A stretch of DNA of 64,000 nucleotides from Patiria miniata (Eukaryota; Echinodermata; Asteroidea; Valvatida; Asterinidae). The position numbers and the translations under genes were made by a program. Under the pieces are notes generated by a model. The model made no database searches, had not been told where the DNA came from, and saw only the letters and a list, made by a program, of their open reading frames with translations. The DNA lies in assembly GCF_015706575.1 (NCBI RefSeq), contig NW_024037072.1, forward strand, positions 2,299,001-2,363,000, written 5' to 3'. Of this stretch, positions 27,184-40,660 are shown in pieces (the stretch's first letter is position 1; each line of letters opens with the position of its first letter).

Positions 27184-28283
27184 ACAGCCGATAATGACCA
27201 CATATTTCAATACGGCCGTTATTGACAGACAAATCTGAGAATGGATTGATACACAGCTTAAGCCGCAGTCGGCCCCAGCCAGACGAGGTAAGGAACTTGA
27301 GGAAGTCACACATTACCGAAACCCGAAGCTGGAGACCACAGGCGAGAATACAGGCGAGAATATTTCCATACAGCTGCGGATCGGACGGATTGATAGTGAC
27401 GGTGACCGTGCCTTGCAGAAAGCAGTGAAGACAAGTAAAGGTAGTGGATGCCTTTGAAGAAGATGCAGTTATTAAGACCGAACGAAGTTCAGACCAGTAC
27501 ACTTTCACAAAAAGCACTATTATAGGAAACAACACGGACATTCAAAACAAGTCTAACAGAATGTATATGAAATAATTGACCACATACAATACAATTTAAA
27601 TGTGTCTTGTGTTGAATAAAAATGGAAGAAAATGGGAATGTAATGGATCAAGAAGCTGTAAGAGTCCGATGAAAAACAAATGTGGGACAAGGAGATGCAG
27701 TTAGGAGAAAAAAAATCATGCCCCACAAAAAGGGGAGTGATTGGATGTGGTAATTTTGAATAGGAAGTTTCAAACTTTCAATGCCTGAATTCATCTAAAG
27801 AATAACAGCACGACACCAATAACTGTCCATGAATGATGACGACAATTGATTCAGGTAAATGAGAGGAACGAGTCACGATATGCATGCCTGTGACATACAA
27901 ACTCTGCCCAAGTTGCTTCATGTGTTTTGACGCGGGATCGTGATTACGATTGTAACGAGCGAATCGTGAGCACGGGGGCGGCTACGTAATGGCCTTGACA
28001 TTATGCCTTGATCGTCTTATCTAACGAAACCGTCCCTTGAGTCGTTCAACCGACCCCAAAAATCGACCAAAGTGATACTTTTTAATTAATGACTTTAGGC
28101 ATCGCTTTATGTAGGGAGCCCCATCAGTTTTGACAGTTGTAACAGAAACGCCATGTCGTATTGGTCCTTGAAATTACACTGCATAAATAAATAAAACAAA
28201 TCGATACTTACAATGGATAAACGCAAAGGAATATCAATCAAATACAGTGTACAAGCGACAGAGAAATACATTAGCAAAACCAT

Positions 28284-28460
28284 CAGTTCAGTTCAGTTTC
28301 AGTTCAGTTCAGCTTATTCATTTCCATGCAGTGTTCACAAATACATAGATGTACATGTATATCAAAGTATTACAATATTGGTGAGAAGTTAAAATTGTAA
28401 AGAGGCGCAAAAGAAGCATAGCTTGTAAACAGGTCGTTTATACATGCACATTATACCGAT
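28284..28460 (-). mobile_element. Probable LINE 3' tail with (CTGAA)n
   Basis: On the minus strand, AATGAATAAGCTGAACTGAA ends in repeated CTGAA units (28284-28312), typical of CR1-like retroelement 3' ends. The upstream part carries no coding region I can recognise. Confidence 0.45.
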
Positions 28461-29754
28461 CCTTCTCATTCATGCGAATTCACTGTTCTCATTCCGAGAG
28501 CCAGAAGCTTTTTCTGGCATTTCGAGCAAAACAATCATAAAATATGTTAATGATTAGCACATCTGATTGTTATCGGTTCACAATCTTCACGAACGGAGTT
28601 CAGTGATTGGATATTTCCTCCACGCAATCTGAAAAGAAGAAAAAACAAAAACCCTAACACATCAGCATTTTCTGTATTGCATCTCCAATTATGATCGTCA
28701 AGATTCCTCACGCTGAGAATCTCACAGAGCGATATATACTCACCGTCTATAGCACAGCTCGATCGATCTCATTATGCATGACACGGGGAACTTCGCGGAA
28801 TTCCCAGGACGTCCCACCAAAAAAATAAAAATTCGGCTCGTTCTCATAGAGGATATTGTCCATTAGAGGTATGATGGACGACGGGGCCAGCGGGATTGAT
28901 CAAACGTTCTTGAGACTGACTTCCTGCGAAATATTGCCCCCCGCCAGGTCTCAATCACGAGGTAACGCGAGGTAAGACCTCATCAAGATCTCCATTTGCA
29001 GGAAAATATAAAACACATACTACCTTAGTCAGTTCTTGGACGAATGTTTGGAAATTTATTTCGAAGACACATGATCCCATTTGGTACATGTGGATTTTGT
29101 TTGTACAGTGTTCGATCTGTATAGTTACCATTATTATAGCTCAATCGTACAGCACGGTGATGTTTCCCCATGGGTGTTTTGCCTTGGATATGTAATATTG
29201 AAATATTGATAGGTTCCAAATCTCTGAAATCGAAACAGCCAAACATTGCCAGTTACACCCAACATTCATTGATAAGCTAAACCTGACAGTTATAGCCCCC
29301 TATGTAGTGAAAACGTTATAGCTGTTGCCGCGGAGAATTTCCACAGACAAAATTAACCTTCTAAGACGGCATGAGCCTCCTTGTAGCGGTACACATTTGA
29401 AGAGGCCCGCTCAAATGATTTGATTTAAGGACGCCACGGCAACGAAGACAAATTGAATGAAAACAGGAGTCAAAAGGTACTTGTTCCAAAACTTGTTCTT
29501 TCACAAAGACTTCACACTATTTCTGGCTTTTGATTTTTAATCTCAATTAAAGCTCACAAAACTAATTTCAATTCAATTTACACTCAAACTCCCAATTCTT
29601 AATTCTAATTCCAGTTGCCAAGTTCTCAGTTTACAAAGTAAAGTTCTTATAATAAAGTTCATAAAGTAAAGTAAAAGTTCCCGAACGCCAGGTCAGTGGA
29701 CGACTGTGTGGACTCCGCCTTCCAGATTACACCTGATAAGGTACAGTATTTGTA

Positions 29755-29824
29755 TGTTGTATGTTTTATGTTGTATGTTGTATGTTGTATGTTTGTATGT
29801 TTTACACTTGTGTAAAACATACAA
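29755..29824. repeat. TGTATGT repeats ending in a near-perfect hairpin
   Basis: Several GTTGTATGTT units run from about 29753. They are followed by 15-bp arms (29793-29807 and 29810-29824) around a 2-base loop, TTGTATGTTTTACAC and its complement. Confidence 0.75.
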
Positions 29825-31607
29825 CAGTCGCCACATAAACCCAACATCAAACAGTTACATATAGAGGCCTACAGCAATATAAACGTATATGATATTTGCT
29901 CGTGAAACTTTTCGGATTAAGATGGTACAAATTCACCTCCAAATCACTCCTTTTAGCGACATACTATAAACTAAAACTTCGACCAGTAGTGGCAGGAATA
30001 ATGATACAATGAAATGAGAATGTACGGCAATTACAAAGTTTGGTCTTCCTAATTAAAATGGTTAGTATTAGAGCACAAATCGATCTATACGATACTCACA
30101 CTTTGGTGTGCAGACTGAAAAGGACGATTTCCCGCCTCTACAGCGCGCGCACTGCAGCAGGCGTTTGTAATATCAAAAAAGAAGTTGGGCACTGTTCCAA
30201 TATACGGTACCTCTTGAAAGACGCTTCCTTACATTATTATGCAGTATTCCTTCGGCTGTAAGTTCATCTGCTGCTCCAAGAGATCACCGAATCAGATAAC
30301 CCGAAAGGACCATGCGTTTCGTTCTGCTACATTCAAGACTGTAAAATTGTTCAACCACTTCAGGAAAAAAATACAAGGAAGTGCAACAAAGTTGTTTAAA
30401 TTAGTGAAGCAGTCATACAAGGACACGTTTTGTGGTTGATGTTCCTTGCAATGACCCAGTTGAACGCGAAGTGTTTGCCCGTCGCATCTAAACCGATTCT
30501 TGTGCTTTACTAAGCTTGCATGCGTGCAGAACAATTTAACTTTGACTTCTCTTGGCCTTAAAAAAGATGTACGCCCAAGCATAAAATACCCCATTTAACG
30601 GGAAAATGGACAGGTGGTTTACAGTTCGCCACGCGAAAACGGAAAAATATATTGCCTTTTCAGTTCCTACTTCTCTAAACTTGAGGGGAAATATTGTACC
30701 GCGTAGAGACCCTGAGGTTACCGAAAGGGCACGGTCCAAAGATGCTGGACATTCCTTTCGTCAAGTGGGTCGGAGAATATTTTCCAATGATTCCCTCTCC
30801 CCTCTACTTAAACCTGCCACCTCCTGGCATTTACCAATCAACCTCTGTGGCTGACGTTGATTAAAGAATCGATTCTCTTCGATTCCGATTCACCTGTCTT
30901 TGCATCTCCCGCCGAACGTCCAGCTTCCTAGATACTTCCCCGAGGACAGCAGGGAAGAAAGATGTTCGTCCACGACGATGAGGACAGCTATCGATTTGTA
31001 TTATTGCGCTGCGTGGCGACTCCCCGACTAGCGAAGTGCGTGACCTAGCAACCAACGCCAGTAATGTCCCCGTCCAATTTATCTATTAATAATTATCTTC
31101 TCAACAAATCTCCTCTGACATATTAGACATATTACTCATAACGGAAGACAGTAGCGCCAGAGATCAGTCACTACTGACCACCATCGGTGCCCTGAATTAT
31201 TATGAAAAGGATTACTGATAATGTTATGAAGTGTGATCATTACTTTGTTTCGCAATAGGAATGATTGAAAAGTACTAATTAAACGTAGAGATAAAAGTTC
31301 CCAACACCAAAAAGGCACGTTTCTTTGACAAAGACAAGTTAGGCAGATAATACGTTTGTCAAACATTTTTCGCAAATCTCTTCCGTCGTCACCATTTTCT
31401 AGTGAGCTTATGCATCACACTATACCTTGGTATCGAATAAATAATAATTGCCTGGACGACAAAGACATCCGCGTTTCTGCAGCAGAACCTAATTCATTAG
31501 CTGATTACATCGTCAGGACATTTCGTACACATGTTATATAGCAAGCAAATGCGTCAGCGTCTTTTTAAGAACTGTTAGGAGAAAGAAGAAAAACCCACCG
31601 AAACACG

Positions 31608-32250
31608 GGGTGAGCCAAAACGAAAGTGACCAGGATTAATGATTATTTTCACCCTTAAAAAAACCCAACAATTTAATTTGATACACTAATGAAGCACAGT
31701 ATTGAGCGAACATGTTATTCCACTGATTGAAATTGATCCTTGCATGCTATCAGAAGTTATTCATATTTTACTAAAAGAAACCATTTTCACAGGTGCCCAT
31801 GGAATGCTACGCTTTGAAGCTCTTCCACTGAGTAAAAACCACAGATTGCATGCAGACGTTCAAATCTAAACTAGATTTAATTGAGTCATGAGTGAAACAC
31901 TCATTTTGCCGTGAGATTGTGTGTTTTGTATGAGGAATAAATCAAGTCTTTCTAATTCTCTGAAATGAGAATGGTTATTTTTTATGTGCAAGTTTTTGTT
32001 CATTGTACTTAAACTATATCCATCAATGCGTATTGGCAAATGGTGAGTGGTTTACAGCTGAAATGTGTGGAAGTCTATTAAAATAGAAATAATTTGTGAA
32101 CAGAGAATGTAAATAACGTGAAATTTTCACAGGTACTAATCAATAAACATGTACTTTGCTCCTATGTTTTTTTTATTAAACAAAACGCGCCGCATGTCTT
32201 ATCTTTTAAACATTTTTTTCTAACTCAGTCACTTTCGTTTTGACTCGCCC
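31608..32250. mobile_element. Element with 23-bp terminal inverted repeats
   Basis: The left end reads GGGTGAGCCAAAACGAAAGT and the right end is its complement with small changes (ACTTTCGTTTTGACTCGCCC). The spacing is 643 bp and the interior is AT-rich without a transposase frame. The repeats recall Tc/mariner-type ends, but I could not define a clean target duplication. Confidence 0.6.
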
Positions 32251-34288
32251 TATAGAAATATGAACGTGTGCTTCACACAGCCATCTGAAAGAGAAAGCAA
32301 ACAGTTAAAATCAGCAGTATTTACCATGCTTTTATTACCATGTGGTCTTGTACTGTCTCCCTTTGTCTTGTTTTTCCATCAAATAATAAAGTAAGCACAG
32401 TCCCTCTGATCAAATTTCTGTACTCGGACATCGATGTAAAAGAATCATACGCATGAATTTAGCTCCTTAGAATTCCAATTTCGAGCCACAAACTAAAAAT
32501 AAAGAGAAACGGAACTTAATTGAATTTCCTACGACAGAACTTTAAGATTTGATCAACAATAGCACGCATTCACATGCTGTAGAATACAACACTGCGCCTT
32601 AGGAACAGTGACGTCATAAGCTGTGAGAGCCGTGAACATCTGGCTGAATTCGTTGGAGTTTTTTCCCCCGATTGCTTCTTTTGCCGCGCAACATTCTTTT
32701 AGTAATCATGCCTAGCAACACACTTGTCCCTCACATCGATTTTTATTAACGGTTAACCTTGTGAACGATTCAAGTTCGCCTGGGCCATGTATGCATTTAT
32801 GATTAAAATAACATTATGTGCCGCTTGCGGTATCTTGAGGACAACAACTCGACATAAGGCTCCAGGTTTTCTGTTTGGCTTTTTGTTCCTGCTTATGATT
32901 CAACATGACTTATATGTCCTATTAACGGCATGGCTCTTCTTTAGACAGCACTCTTACATCGAAAAAAATTGGCAAATCAAGGACTAAAAAAACCCACACC
33001 AGAATTATATGGCAACCCTCTCCCCCAGCCTGAAGCAAAACGACCACTTAAAGACTTTTAATAAAACAAAATAGAGAAATATCGATGTCTGAGTTTTAAT
33101 TTATTAAAACTCCTAGCGTCCATAGTTTGTGACCTTATTCAGCACCTGTTTGGTGTTTAACATTTCGTTCTTACACACTTACACAAACACGAATTGTGGG
33201 TGGTCAGTCAATCAAAATTAACTCTTGATGATACATCGAAATAGAAGCGTGTTACGTGATACATAATTGTACATCACGCACGAGTTAAAGCTCTCCTCTT
33301 TTTCATTCATCTTCGGTGGGTAAGTTTAACCAAACTCTTCGAATGACTAACAGTTTTTTTTTCACAAAGCACTTTGTAGCGGGCGCAATTGTACATAGAG
33401 TGCACAATTGTCATAAAGGTAAACCATCAGCTCAATAACTTGATAGAAAACAGACATTTGCCATGTCAAATTATGCACACAGTTATACAGTGCAACCTGC
33501 TTGTAAAGTTTTGTTGGATCGTGCATAACTTGGACGCGGAGAGTCAGCTAACGTGTCCATGATACACCAGTCAGGGTAATAATGGTCGCTGCTGCATATG
33601 CGATGCGAGACGATACGATATGATACATTCAGGCGCGTACGCAGGGGGGGTGTTTTGGCTGTTAAACACCCCCCTTTGCCATGTAAAAAATATGGAGGGA
33701 AAAGAGAGTGAAAAAATAAGAAAATAAAGAAAGGGAGAGAGATTTTGTTTTAAAATTTCCACGGAACAAATTAAAAAGAAAAAAAATAATAAATACCAAG
33801 TATGAAACGGGCGAATTCGGGGAATTTATTGAATAATTTACAAAGTGTATTAAAAAACAATCGTCAATTGATATTGACGTGCATATATCCATGCACGTAC
33901 ATGGATATGTGTACGTCCGTGACGTGGGCTAACTCATTGGCGGATCTAGCGGGGGGCGCTGGGGCCGGGGCGCACGCCAACCGGCAAATATTTTAAAATG
34001 TATTCTATCGGTGAAAAACGGACGGTGATCCGACGGGCCACGCGTTTTGAGTTTGAGGAAGAACAATCATTCAAAAGGCGTGGCAATTTTCACGCACCTT
34101 CTAAGACTTTTTGCGCAGATTATGATGGCTGCACGGTACGCGGATAAAACCAAGGTAAAACAAACTGTAGTGGAGTCTCATTTCGCGTATCGTTTAGCGC
34201 GTCATACGTCCAGGAGACCATGCATGAGACTGCACGCGGACAACTGCCGCGTACAATGCGTATGAAGCATGAAGTCAAACCGTTTTCA

Positions 34289-34786
34289 CCATAGAGCTAT
34301 ATTAAATTACTAGAGCGCTTACTCCGTGTACAACGAGATGCCTGCTGGGCGCATCCATGTTTGTGCACAAACCTATGGAGACCTAGAAATTTTGTACGGC
34401 TTTTGTACAGTTATTTGCATATCTGCGTTTGTATTCCATACCGATGCGTTATCGAAGCCAACACACCCAAAACCGAAACGCACGATCAGCAAATAAGCGT
34501 GTCATTTTGCTGTACGCAAACAGCGCAACGCGTACGGTATTCGCTCGCGGCAGATGCTTTTTGCCGTCACGTTTTTTGAACCGTCAATGACGCGATTAAG
34601 TTGTTTGCGTATCTTGTTCTTGCGCGATGCATTTAGAATACACTTTCAAAATTCAATCCATCTAATTTCATGTTGTTCTACAAACACGCACACGAATTCA
34701 AAATGTCTGCGCTCAGGACGGCTTCAAAGCGTCTCTGCGTGCAGAATAAGGAGTTACCGCTCTAGTTATTTAATATAGCTCTATGG
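34289..34786. mobile_element. 498-bp MITE nested in the hAT-like element
   Basis: The terminal inverted repeats begin CCATAGAGCTATATTAAAT and run 29 bp with one mismatch. A 6-bp direct repeat, TTTTCA, flanks it (34283-34288 and 34787-34792). Intact ends and near-identical inverted repeats suggest recent insertion into an older element. Superfamily not identified. Confidence 0.75.
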
Positions 34787-35110
34787 TTTTCACGCTCTAG
34801 GCTTGGTGACTAAACAAAATCAAACAATGGCCACTTCAGATTCTATTAAAATATTTTTGTAATACGTTTCATGCCAGTTTGTCACGCTCCCGAAATATGG
34901 ATCCGCTGTAATGAAATATTCAAATTCATGTCAGTTATGTGACCGAGCGCGGAACAATTACAAATTATGTGCATGTTCTCAACTTTAAGCTTTGAATACA
35001 GAAGACACTTAATTAGAGCAAGAGTATATAGGTCTATATGTATTTGAAACAAATGAAACAAAATATCCCCTCATCATTTAAAAAACTTCTGCTAAAAATA
35101 TCACGGGAAA

Positions 35111-35554
35111 GTGGCCAGGAAACGCCTCAGATTGCACCACAGAGCATCTACGATCCAAAATTAAGCGGGCCCCGGACCCCACGCCGTAAGTGCTTCGCGC
35201 TGCGCGCTCGCAGTAGTCCTCCGGCCAAATTACTTCATCTTAGCGGTGCCCCCACCTTATTTTGAGGCTCGGACTACAAGTGGCCTAAATCCCTTTCCAA
35301 AATAGAAAGTTGTGAAAAAATACGGAGATGGAACATGGTTCTCAAATTGAGTACATAACAAACTTTATAAAGAACAAAAAGATTAACAAATTTTAATGGA
35401 ATTTTTGATGTTTGAAACGTTTTCTAAACGGTGGAAGTGGCCAGGAATCGCCTCAGATTGCACAACAGAGCATCTAATAATATCAAAATTTTTCCGGGCC
35501 CTTAAGCGGGCCCCGGACCCCACGCCGTGAGGGCTTCGCGCTGCGCGCTCGCAG
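35111..35554. repeat. Duplicated GC-rich module inside the hAT-like element
   Basis: Two direct copies (35111-35213 and 35437-35554) share GTGGCCAGGAA.CGCCTCAG, then GCGGGCCCCGGACCCCACGC and CTTCGCGCTGCGCGCTCGCA. The second has about 20 extra bases in the middle. Function unknown. Confidence 0.7.
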
Positions 35555-36605
35555 TTCCTGGACCCTTCATTACAATTCTAGCCCCCGGCAAATGGCAGTC
35601 TGGATCCGCCCGTGTGACCAGAGCGCATAATGTATCCTGTATCTGGAGTTTGGCCTTAGGGGTGGGGGCAGTTTACACGGATTCACAACGGATGAGAATC
35701 ATGAGATCCAGGGGACAAAGCTGAGTAATTTTAGCAATATTACAAGAACAGATCCTAGCACTTCCGCAGCCCGTGTCACTTTTTTTCTTGATTTTTCCCC
35801 CTTTTTTGTTTAAATGCTGTTGAGGGAGGGGACTGCCCACATTGACCCCTTTACTCATATGTTCATCATATACTCGAAAGACACAGAACATTTTTTTTTC
35901 GATTTACTATGCTTTAGCTCAAAAAGATAACTGATGGTCGTGGGTTCCCGGCCCTTCGAGTTTAACCCATCTTATATAACCTCTTTTATTTCTGGCGCCA
36001 ACACAAACTCCCGAGTTTTATTTGAGCGTTAAGTTCAGCCCAATGATACTATCTTTCATTTCTGGCGCCAATACAATTTACCATCTTCATTTCTAGCGTC
36101 ATAAATGATGACATCCAATTTTGAACACCCCCCTTGAAAAAATCCTGCGTACGCCACTGGATACATTAGTGATTACTTAACCCAAATGCCTCGAGTCATG
36201 CGTCGAGTCTGGTTTCATCAGCTAAAAACTCCTCTTTTGGCGAGAGTTCCATATGGCCACTCTGATATGTCTTATTCATAGTTGGAGCTAGGAGCCAATG
36301 GTTGAGTGACAGAGAAAACGTAATCTCGATTGCCACTCGCACGTACCAGTCTCATATCGGAATGAATGAACTGAAATCAGTTCATTAAAGAGCCAAACAG
36401 TAGACAAATCAAATGTGAGACCGGAATTTTTTCTTGCAATTATTGCCCTTTTATGCAGCTCATAAAATATATTCGCAAGACAGTAATGCACCCGTCGTCA
36501 AAATATATTCCCTTTATACCTAAAGTGTGCAACATAAATGTAATCTGATCGCATAATGAGATAAGATTCAGACCATATACCCCTTACATTAATGCGCGAC
36601 ATTAA

Positions 36606-37060
36606 CCCTAAAGGGGCCGGGTTATTTTGACCATCTCTCAGCCGGGGGGGGGGGCGGATTCCGCCCCCCCCTAAGATCTCGGCCATCGAGTGACGAAAAA
36701 TTTTGAAACTCGGCACATGCATAGAGCAACTCTTCCCTAATATACCCAAGAAATTTCATGACTATAGGTCAAAGGGTTTTGGAATTATGACTAATTAATT
36801 ATTCATATGTACGAATGGCAATTCTGCTCTGTGTACACGACGTATATGCGAAAATTCAGTTTTCACGGCGCATAGCGCCGAAAATTTTTTCGCTACGCGG
36901 CAACCCGTGGTCCGATTTTTATGTTTTTGGTATCAAAAGATGCGCAAAGCTCGAAGCTAAAAAGTCATAACAGCTCGGGTCACGAAACAATTTTTTTTAG
37001 AGGCTATCACGGAAAATGTTGAGGGGGGGGGGCGGATTCCGCCCCCCGGCCCCTTTAGGG
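36606..37060. mobile_element. piggyBac-like MITE flanked by TTAA
   Basis: The element starts CCCTAAAGGGGCCGGG and ends with its complement, CCCGGCCCCTTTAGGG in the last bases. TTAA sits directly on both sides (36602-36605 and 37061-37064), the piggyBac target site. Subterminal GGGGGGCGGATTCCGCC tracts are repeated at both ends. The 455-bp interior has no transposase. Confidence 0.7.
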
Positions 37061-38295
37061 TTAATGTAATCTGATCGCAAAATGAGACAAGGCTCCAAGC
37101 CCGTGGCAAGCACGCACCTCGACGACAACATATTGGGCAGCGCTCCGAAATTTTCGGGAAATTGAATAATTCAGCCTCGTTTTTTAGCACTAGTGTTAAA
37201 TTTCACCTGCAATTTCAATGACTATGTTTGTCGTTGTTTTCATAAAAAGGTCTCACGTTTGCATTATAAACACGGGTAGAATACAAATTCAATCAAATCA
37301 AATAAAAATACAGGCCTACAGCAGGGCAGCTAGGGAAGATTTGAATGAATTATTATTTGAATTCCACTCGTCAGTCCCTGCAGTACACGCTGTATCAGGT
37401 TCATCATAAGCAAGGATGAGGAATTCACGGCGTCCATCCCTATATCAGATATTCTCCCTCGTTAACCCCAAGGCTACGAACAGGAATCCATAACCCTCTC
37501 GGCCCACGCCAATCTGCTGAAACCCATGCCTCTTTACCACTCTTCCCTTGGCCGTTCGTCAAGTTATATTAGGAGAGACGACCCAAAACTCAACAAATTA
37601 GGTCAAGGGGCTTGTAATTTAATATGTTGTCTTTGGAAGGACAGAGAGATCGAACCTCAATCGAAGATGTCGGATTTCTGATAATGCCAGAACCATACCC
37701 GAAATTGATTGAGAGTGGTACACCGAGTTGACCCAGTTATTTGCCACAAGAGACACCTCGGCACCATACTACGTCAATACGTCACAGATACGGTTTACGA
37801 AACACAAACCAGTGCGCTAGATGTACCGTTGGAAATGGAGCCGAGTGCACAAAAAGCAGAGCAGATACTACGTCTTCACTTTATGGTACTTCCACTGTGG
37901 TGACGTAGTTCGGTATTGAGACTTGCAATAGTAAACAAAAATGACACGCTTGCTTGAAGAGACCCATCAATGACGAACGTCATGTGCAATTGTCCACTGG
38001 CATGTTGCAAAAGTGTTAATTATTGCGAATAAATACAGAACGGAAAAGGATCGTATGAGTTCTATGTTTCACACTCACTTGTACTTGTCTAACGTCAATC
38101 CGTTCGACAAATACAAAGATGTCATGCTATTATACTCACAGCTATCCCCCTCATTTCTACTAGAGAGAAACGGTGGATAAAATGATGACAAACCTATAGG
38201 GTCATAGGGTTTTTGATATACATGTATAACCTATAGGGTTTTTGTTTTAGAATGCGGCAGGTTCCAAGAAATGTCCAGTTATGTATAATGGCGGG

Positions 38296-38450
38296 TATAT
38301 AGGCACCAGGTACCCTCAGTATCCCCATTGCACGAGCAGTGTTCAGTGATCAAGGAACCCAACCTTTCCAAGACTGAGTGATCGCAGCACACCTAACCAC
38401 GTCCTTGGCATTAAACATTTACCAAATCCCACCCGTCGTGCTTGCCTGAC
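38296..38450 (+). promoter_or_regulatory. Speculative TATA promoter plus first noncoding exon
   Basis: TATATAGG at 38296 is followed by TCAGTAT at 38316 and then an unremarkable segment ending in a good donor, GACT|GTGAGT, at about 38449. No downstream coding exon could be linked to it, so this is a guess from local motifs. Confidence 0.18.
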
Positions 38451-40660
38451 TGTGAGTAATGTATATCTTTCGACGAAAAATGATATTTTGCGAACCTATT
38501 TTATCGACGTTGCCTTGTCACTGCGCGGTTCTGTCAATAACTGGAATTTCGACAAGTTTTTTTTTTTTTGGGGGGGGGCATTGGAAGAGATTTACTTCAT
38601 ACAAAGTCATATGAAGAACGTTTCAACAAATTTCGTCAATCTAGTTTATCACTTGTTTTGGCCACAGGCCTGTAGAGAGTTATTTATAAGTACACTACAA
38701 AACAACTGCGGTCTTACATGATACCAGTTCGAATCTACACAAGACCATTCGAGAAACGTGTGATTTAGCACTCAGTGTTGTGTGTAGTCACTGAATATGT
38801 TAATCTGGTGTATTTAAATCACCGGATTTAAATCATATGGCCTACTATCCTATCCATCCTTGATATACATAATTCAAAACTGTAAAATATATTCTATACA
38901 TAAATATTGCGAGTGATATGAGATCATCAGAACTTCTTAGTATTATTAAAGAAAACCACCACACATGAGTGGGACAATGACTATCGGCCTACTGCTTCAT
39001 ACAATTAAATGGGGCATAACTTCCCGGCTGACAGGATGTGGTTTTTAAATTGTTTAAATATTCCAATGTCCATATTTAATGAGATTTTAATGGGTTTGGG
39101 TTTTCGTTCAAAAGACGACAGGAAAGTTACTTTAAAAATAAATCCGAGTTGGAGCATCATTTGCTCAATTTCGAAACCTCGCATACGCGCAGCTGAGTAT
39201 AGGCCTAGGAGGAGGGCCCAAACGCAAGCTTGTCGCACCCTCATGTTGCTGTATGCCATGTGTATCGCTATCAGATATCGCTTAATAACATTTTGTTCTC
39301 CATCGGAAACGAAAACCAATCAAGGAACGAACAGATGGCGGCGTGGAGTGGTTTTGCCACATCGGCCAAACCTCGAAAAAAAAGGGCTCCGCATTCGTTT
39401 CCTTAAGGTCAAGGCGAATAACGAAAAAAAAAGGCAAACACAAAAAGAGAGAAAACACATATCGCCGATATGAAAGTGCATGTACCGCGTCTAACAAACC
39501 TTTACTCTTTTTGAAGGTGACAAAATGTTCTCTGTTCCTGATTGGTTTCTCTGATTTGGTAAGATCGGATCATATTGGTCATAGCTTCAAGGACAACACT
39601 AGGCCCACAGACTCTTTGCAATCTGTTTAGAGTCGGGTTCTGTGCATTAACTGTGGCGATTTAATGTATGAACAACGTCCGCATCACGGTAGAAGTGGAA
39701 GATAATGATCATGAGAATTCAACCGTATTGCAGAAATGTAAATGACGTCAAATTCAAGCAAGAGCCAACTGTCTGCCGATGAACGTCAAACTGTTCGAAA
39801 ACAACATTACCCTAAAACCAGCAACAGAACCATAGGCGACTTCTTCTTGGTGTTTTTCCCTTGCGTAGACAATGCCAAATAGTCCCCCAGGATGATATCA
39901 AAAATGGTTGAGGATAAACATCTGCGATCTTCAAAGTGGTGGGAGAATGTGTTCTGACGATTGACGACTTGTAATCATTCCGGCATATCTCCCCCCTCGC
40001 GTATTCCCTTTCTCTCTTTTTTTGCCCACTGCCGGTGTAATCCTCATGCGAGTGATTACTTTCCTCACGGATCATTGGCCGTCTTTTCTCGTCTGTTATT
40101 CCATGAATAATTCAGGTCATGACGGCTGAGTTGCTTGCCCAAACCGCATCGCTTAAAGTGTAGCCGGACAGTATTTCTTCTATTTTTGCTTACGTATAAA
40201 CTAATTGGTTCATTAAACTAGGAGCTAAATCAAGTATACTAGTCAATCTATATACTAAGTAGGCCTCAAGCCGAGGAGAAATTTACATCAATTGAAGGCA
40301 ACAAAATTATCAATAATTCACTAATGATGCCTTTAACCTAAGAGTCTGGAGACATCGCGTGCTTCAAGGGAGAGATAGGTGATAGCCTGCTCGATGAATT
40401 ACAAGATTTATAGTCGAACTTGGAAATGGAAATGTCCAATCAATAGAACTGCAATATCTACACCAGGCGGTGGGTGATATGAATCTGAGAACAAGACCTT
40501 AACTTAACCCTGCATGCATCAATTTCCCATTACAATAATGACTTTTACCGCAATAAGATCTTTACAAAGAATCGCCATATTGGAACCAAAGCGAGGCTGC
40601 AAATGCTAACAATGACACTTTGCGTCTCTATTATGTGCGTTGCGAAGCTATTCCGTATTA

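Larger units (their letters stand above)
24461..28283. other. No supportable gene
   Basis: Only chance frames (the longest about 122 codons, minus strand near 27173-27541) and the tandem duplication and weak inverted repeat listed separately. Confidence 0.55.
28461..33629. other. No supportable gene
   Basis: The region holds the hairpin at 29793 and the terminal-inverted-repeat element at 31608-32250. A donor-like ACG|GTGAGT on the minus strand near 28743 closes a short open segment of unknown meaning. Confidence 0.5.
33630..36159. mobile_element. hAT-like DNA transposon, 2.5 kb, with 8-bp target duplication
   Basis: The ends are CAGGCGCGTACGCAGG and, reversed, CAGTGGCGTACGCAGG, each followed internally by G-rich and AACACCCCCC-type tracts. 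An exact 8-bp duplication, GATACATT, flanks it (33622-33629 and 36160-36167), as expected for hAT. I see no transposase frame. The interior is composite: it carries a nested MITE (34289-34786), two copies of a GC-rich module, and a second pair of hAT-type ends (CATTGGCGGATC at 33935, GGATCCGCCCGTG ending 35614) without a matching duplication. Confidence 0.8.

Noticed and set aside
39009..39473. 154-codon plus-strand frame
   Set aside because: No recognisable domain, overlapping frames on the other strand, Lys-rich tail from an A-rich tract, and no splice partner.
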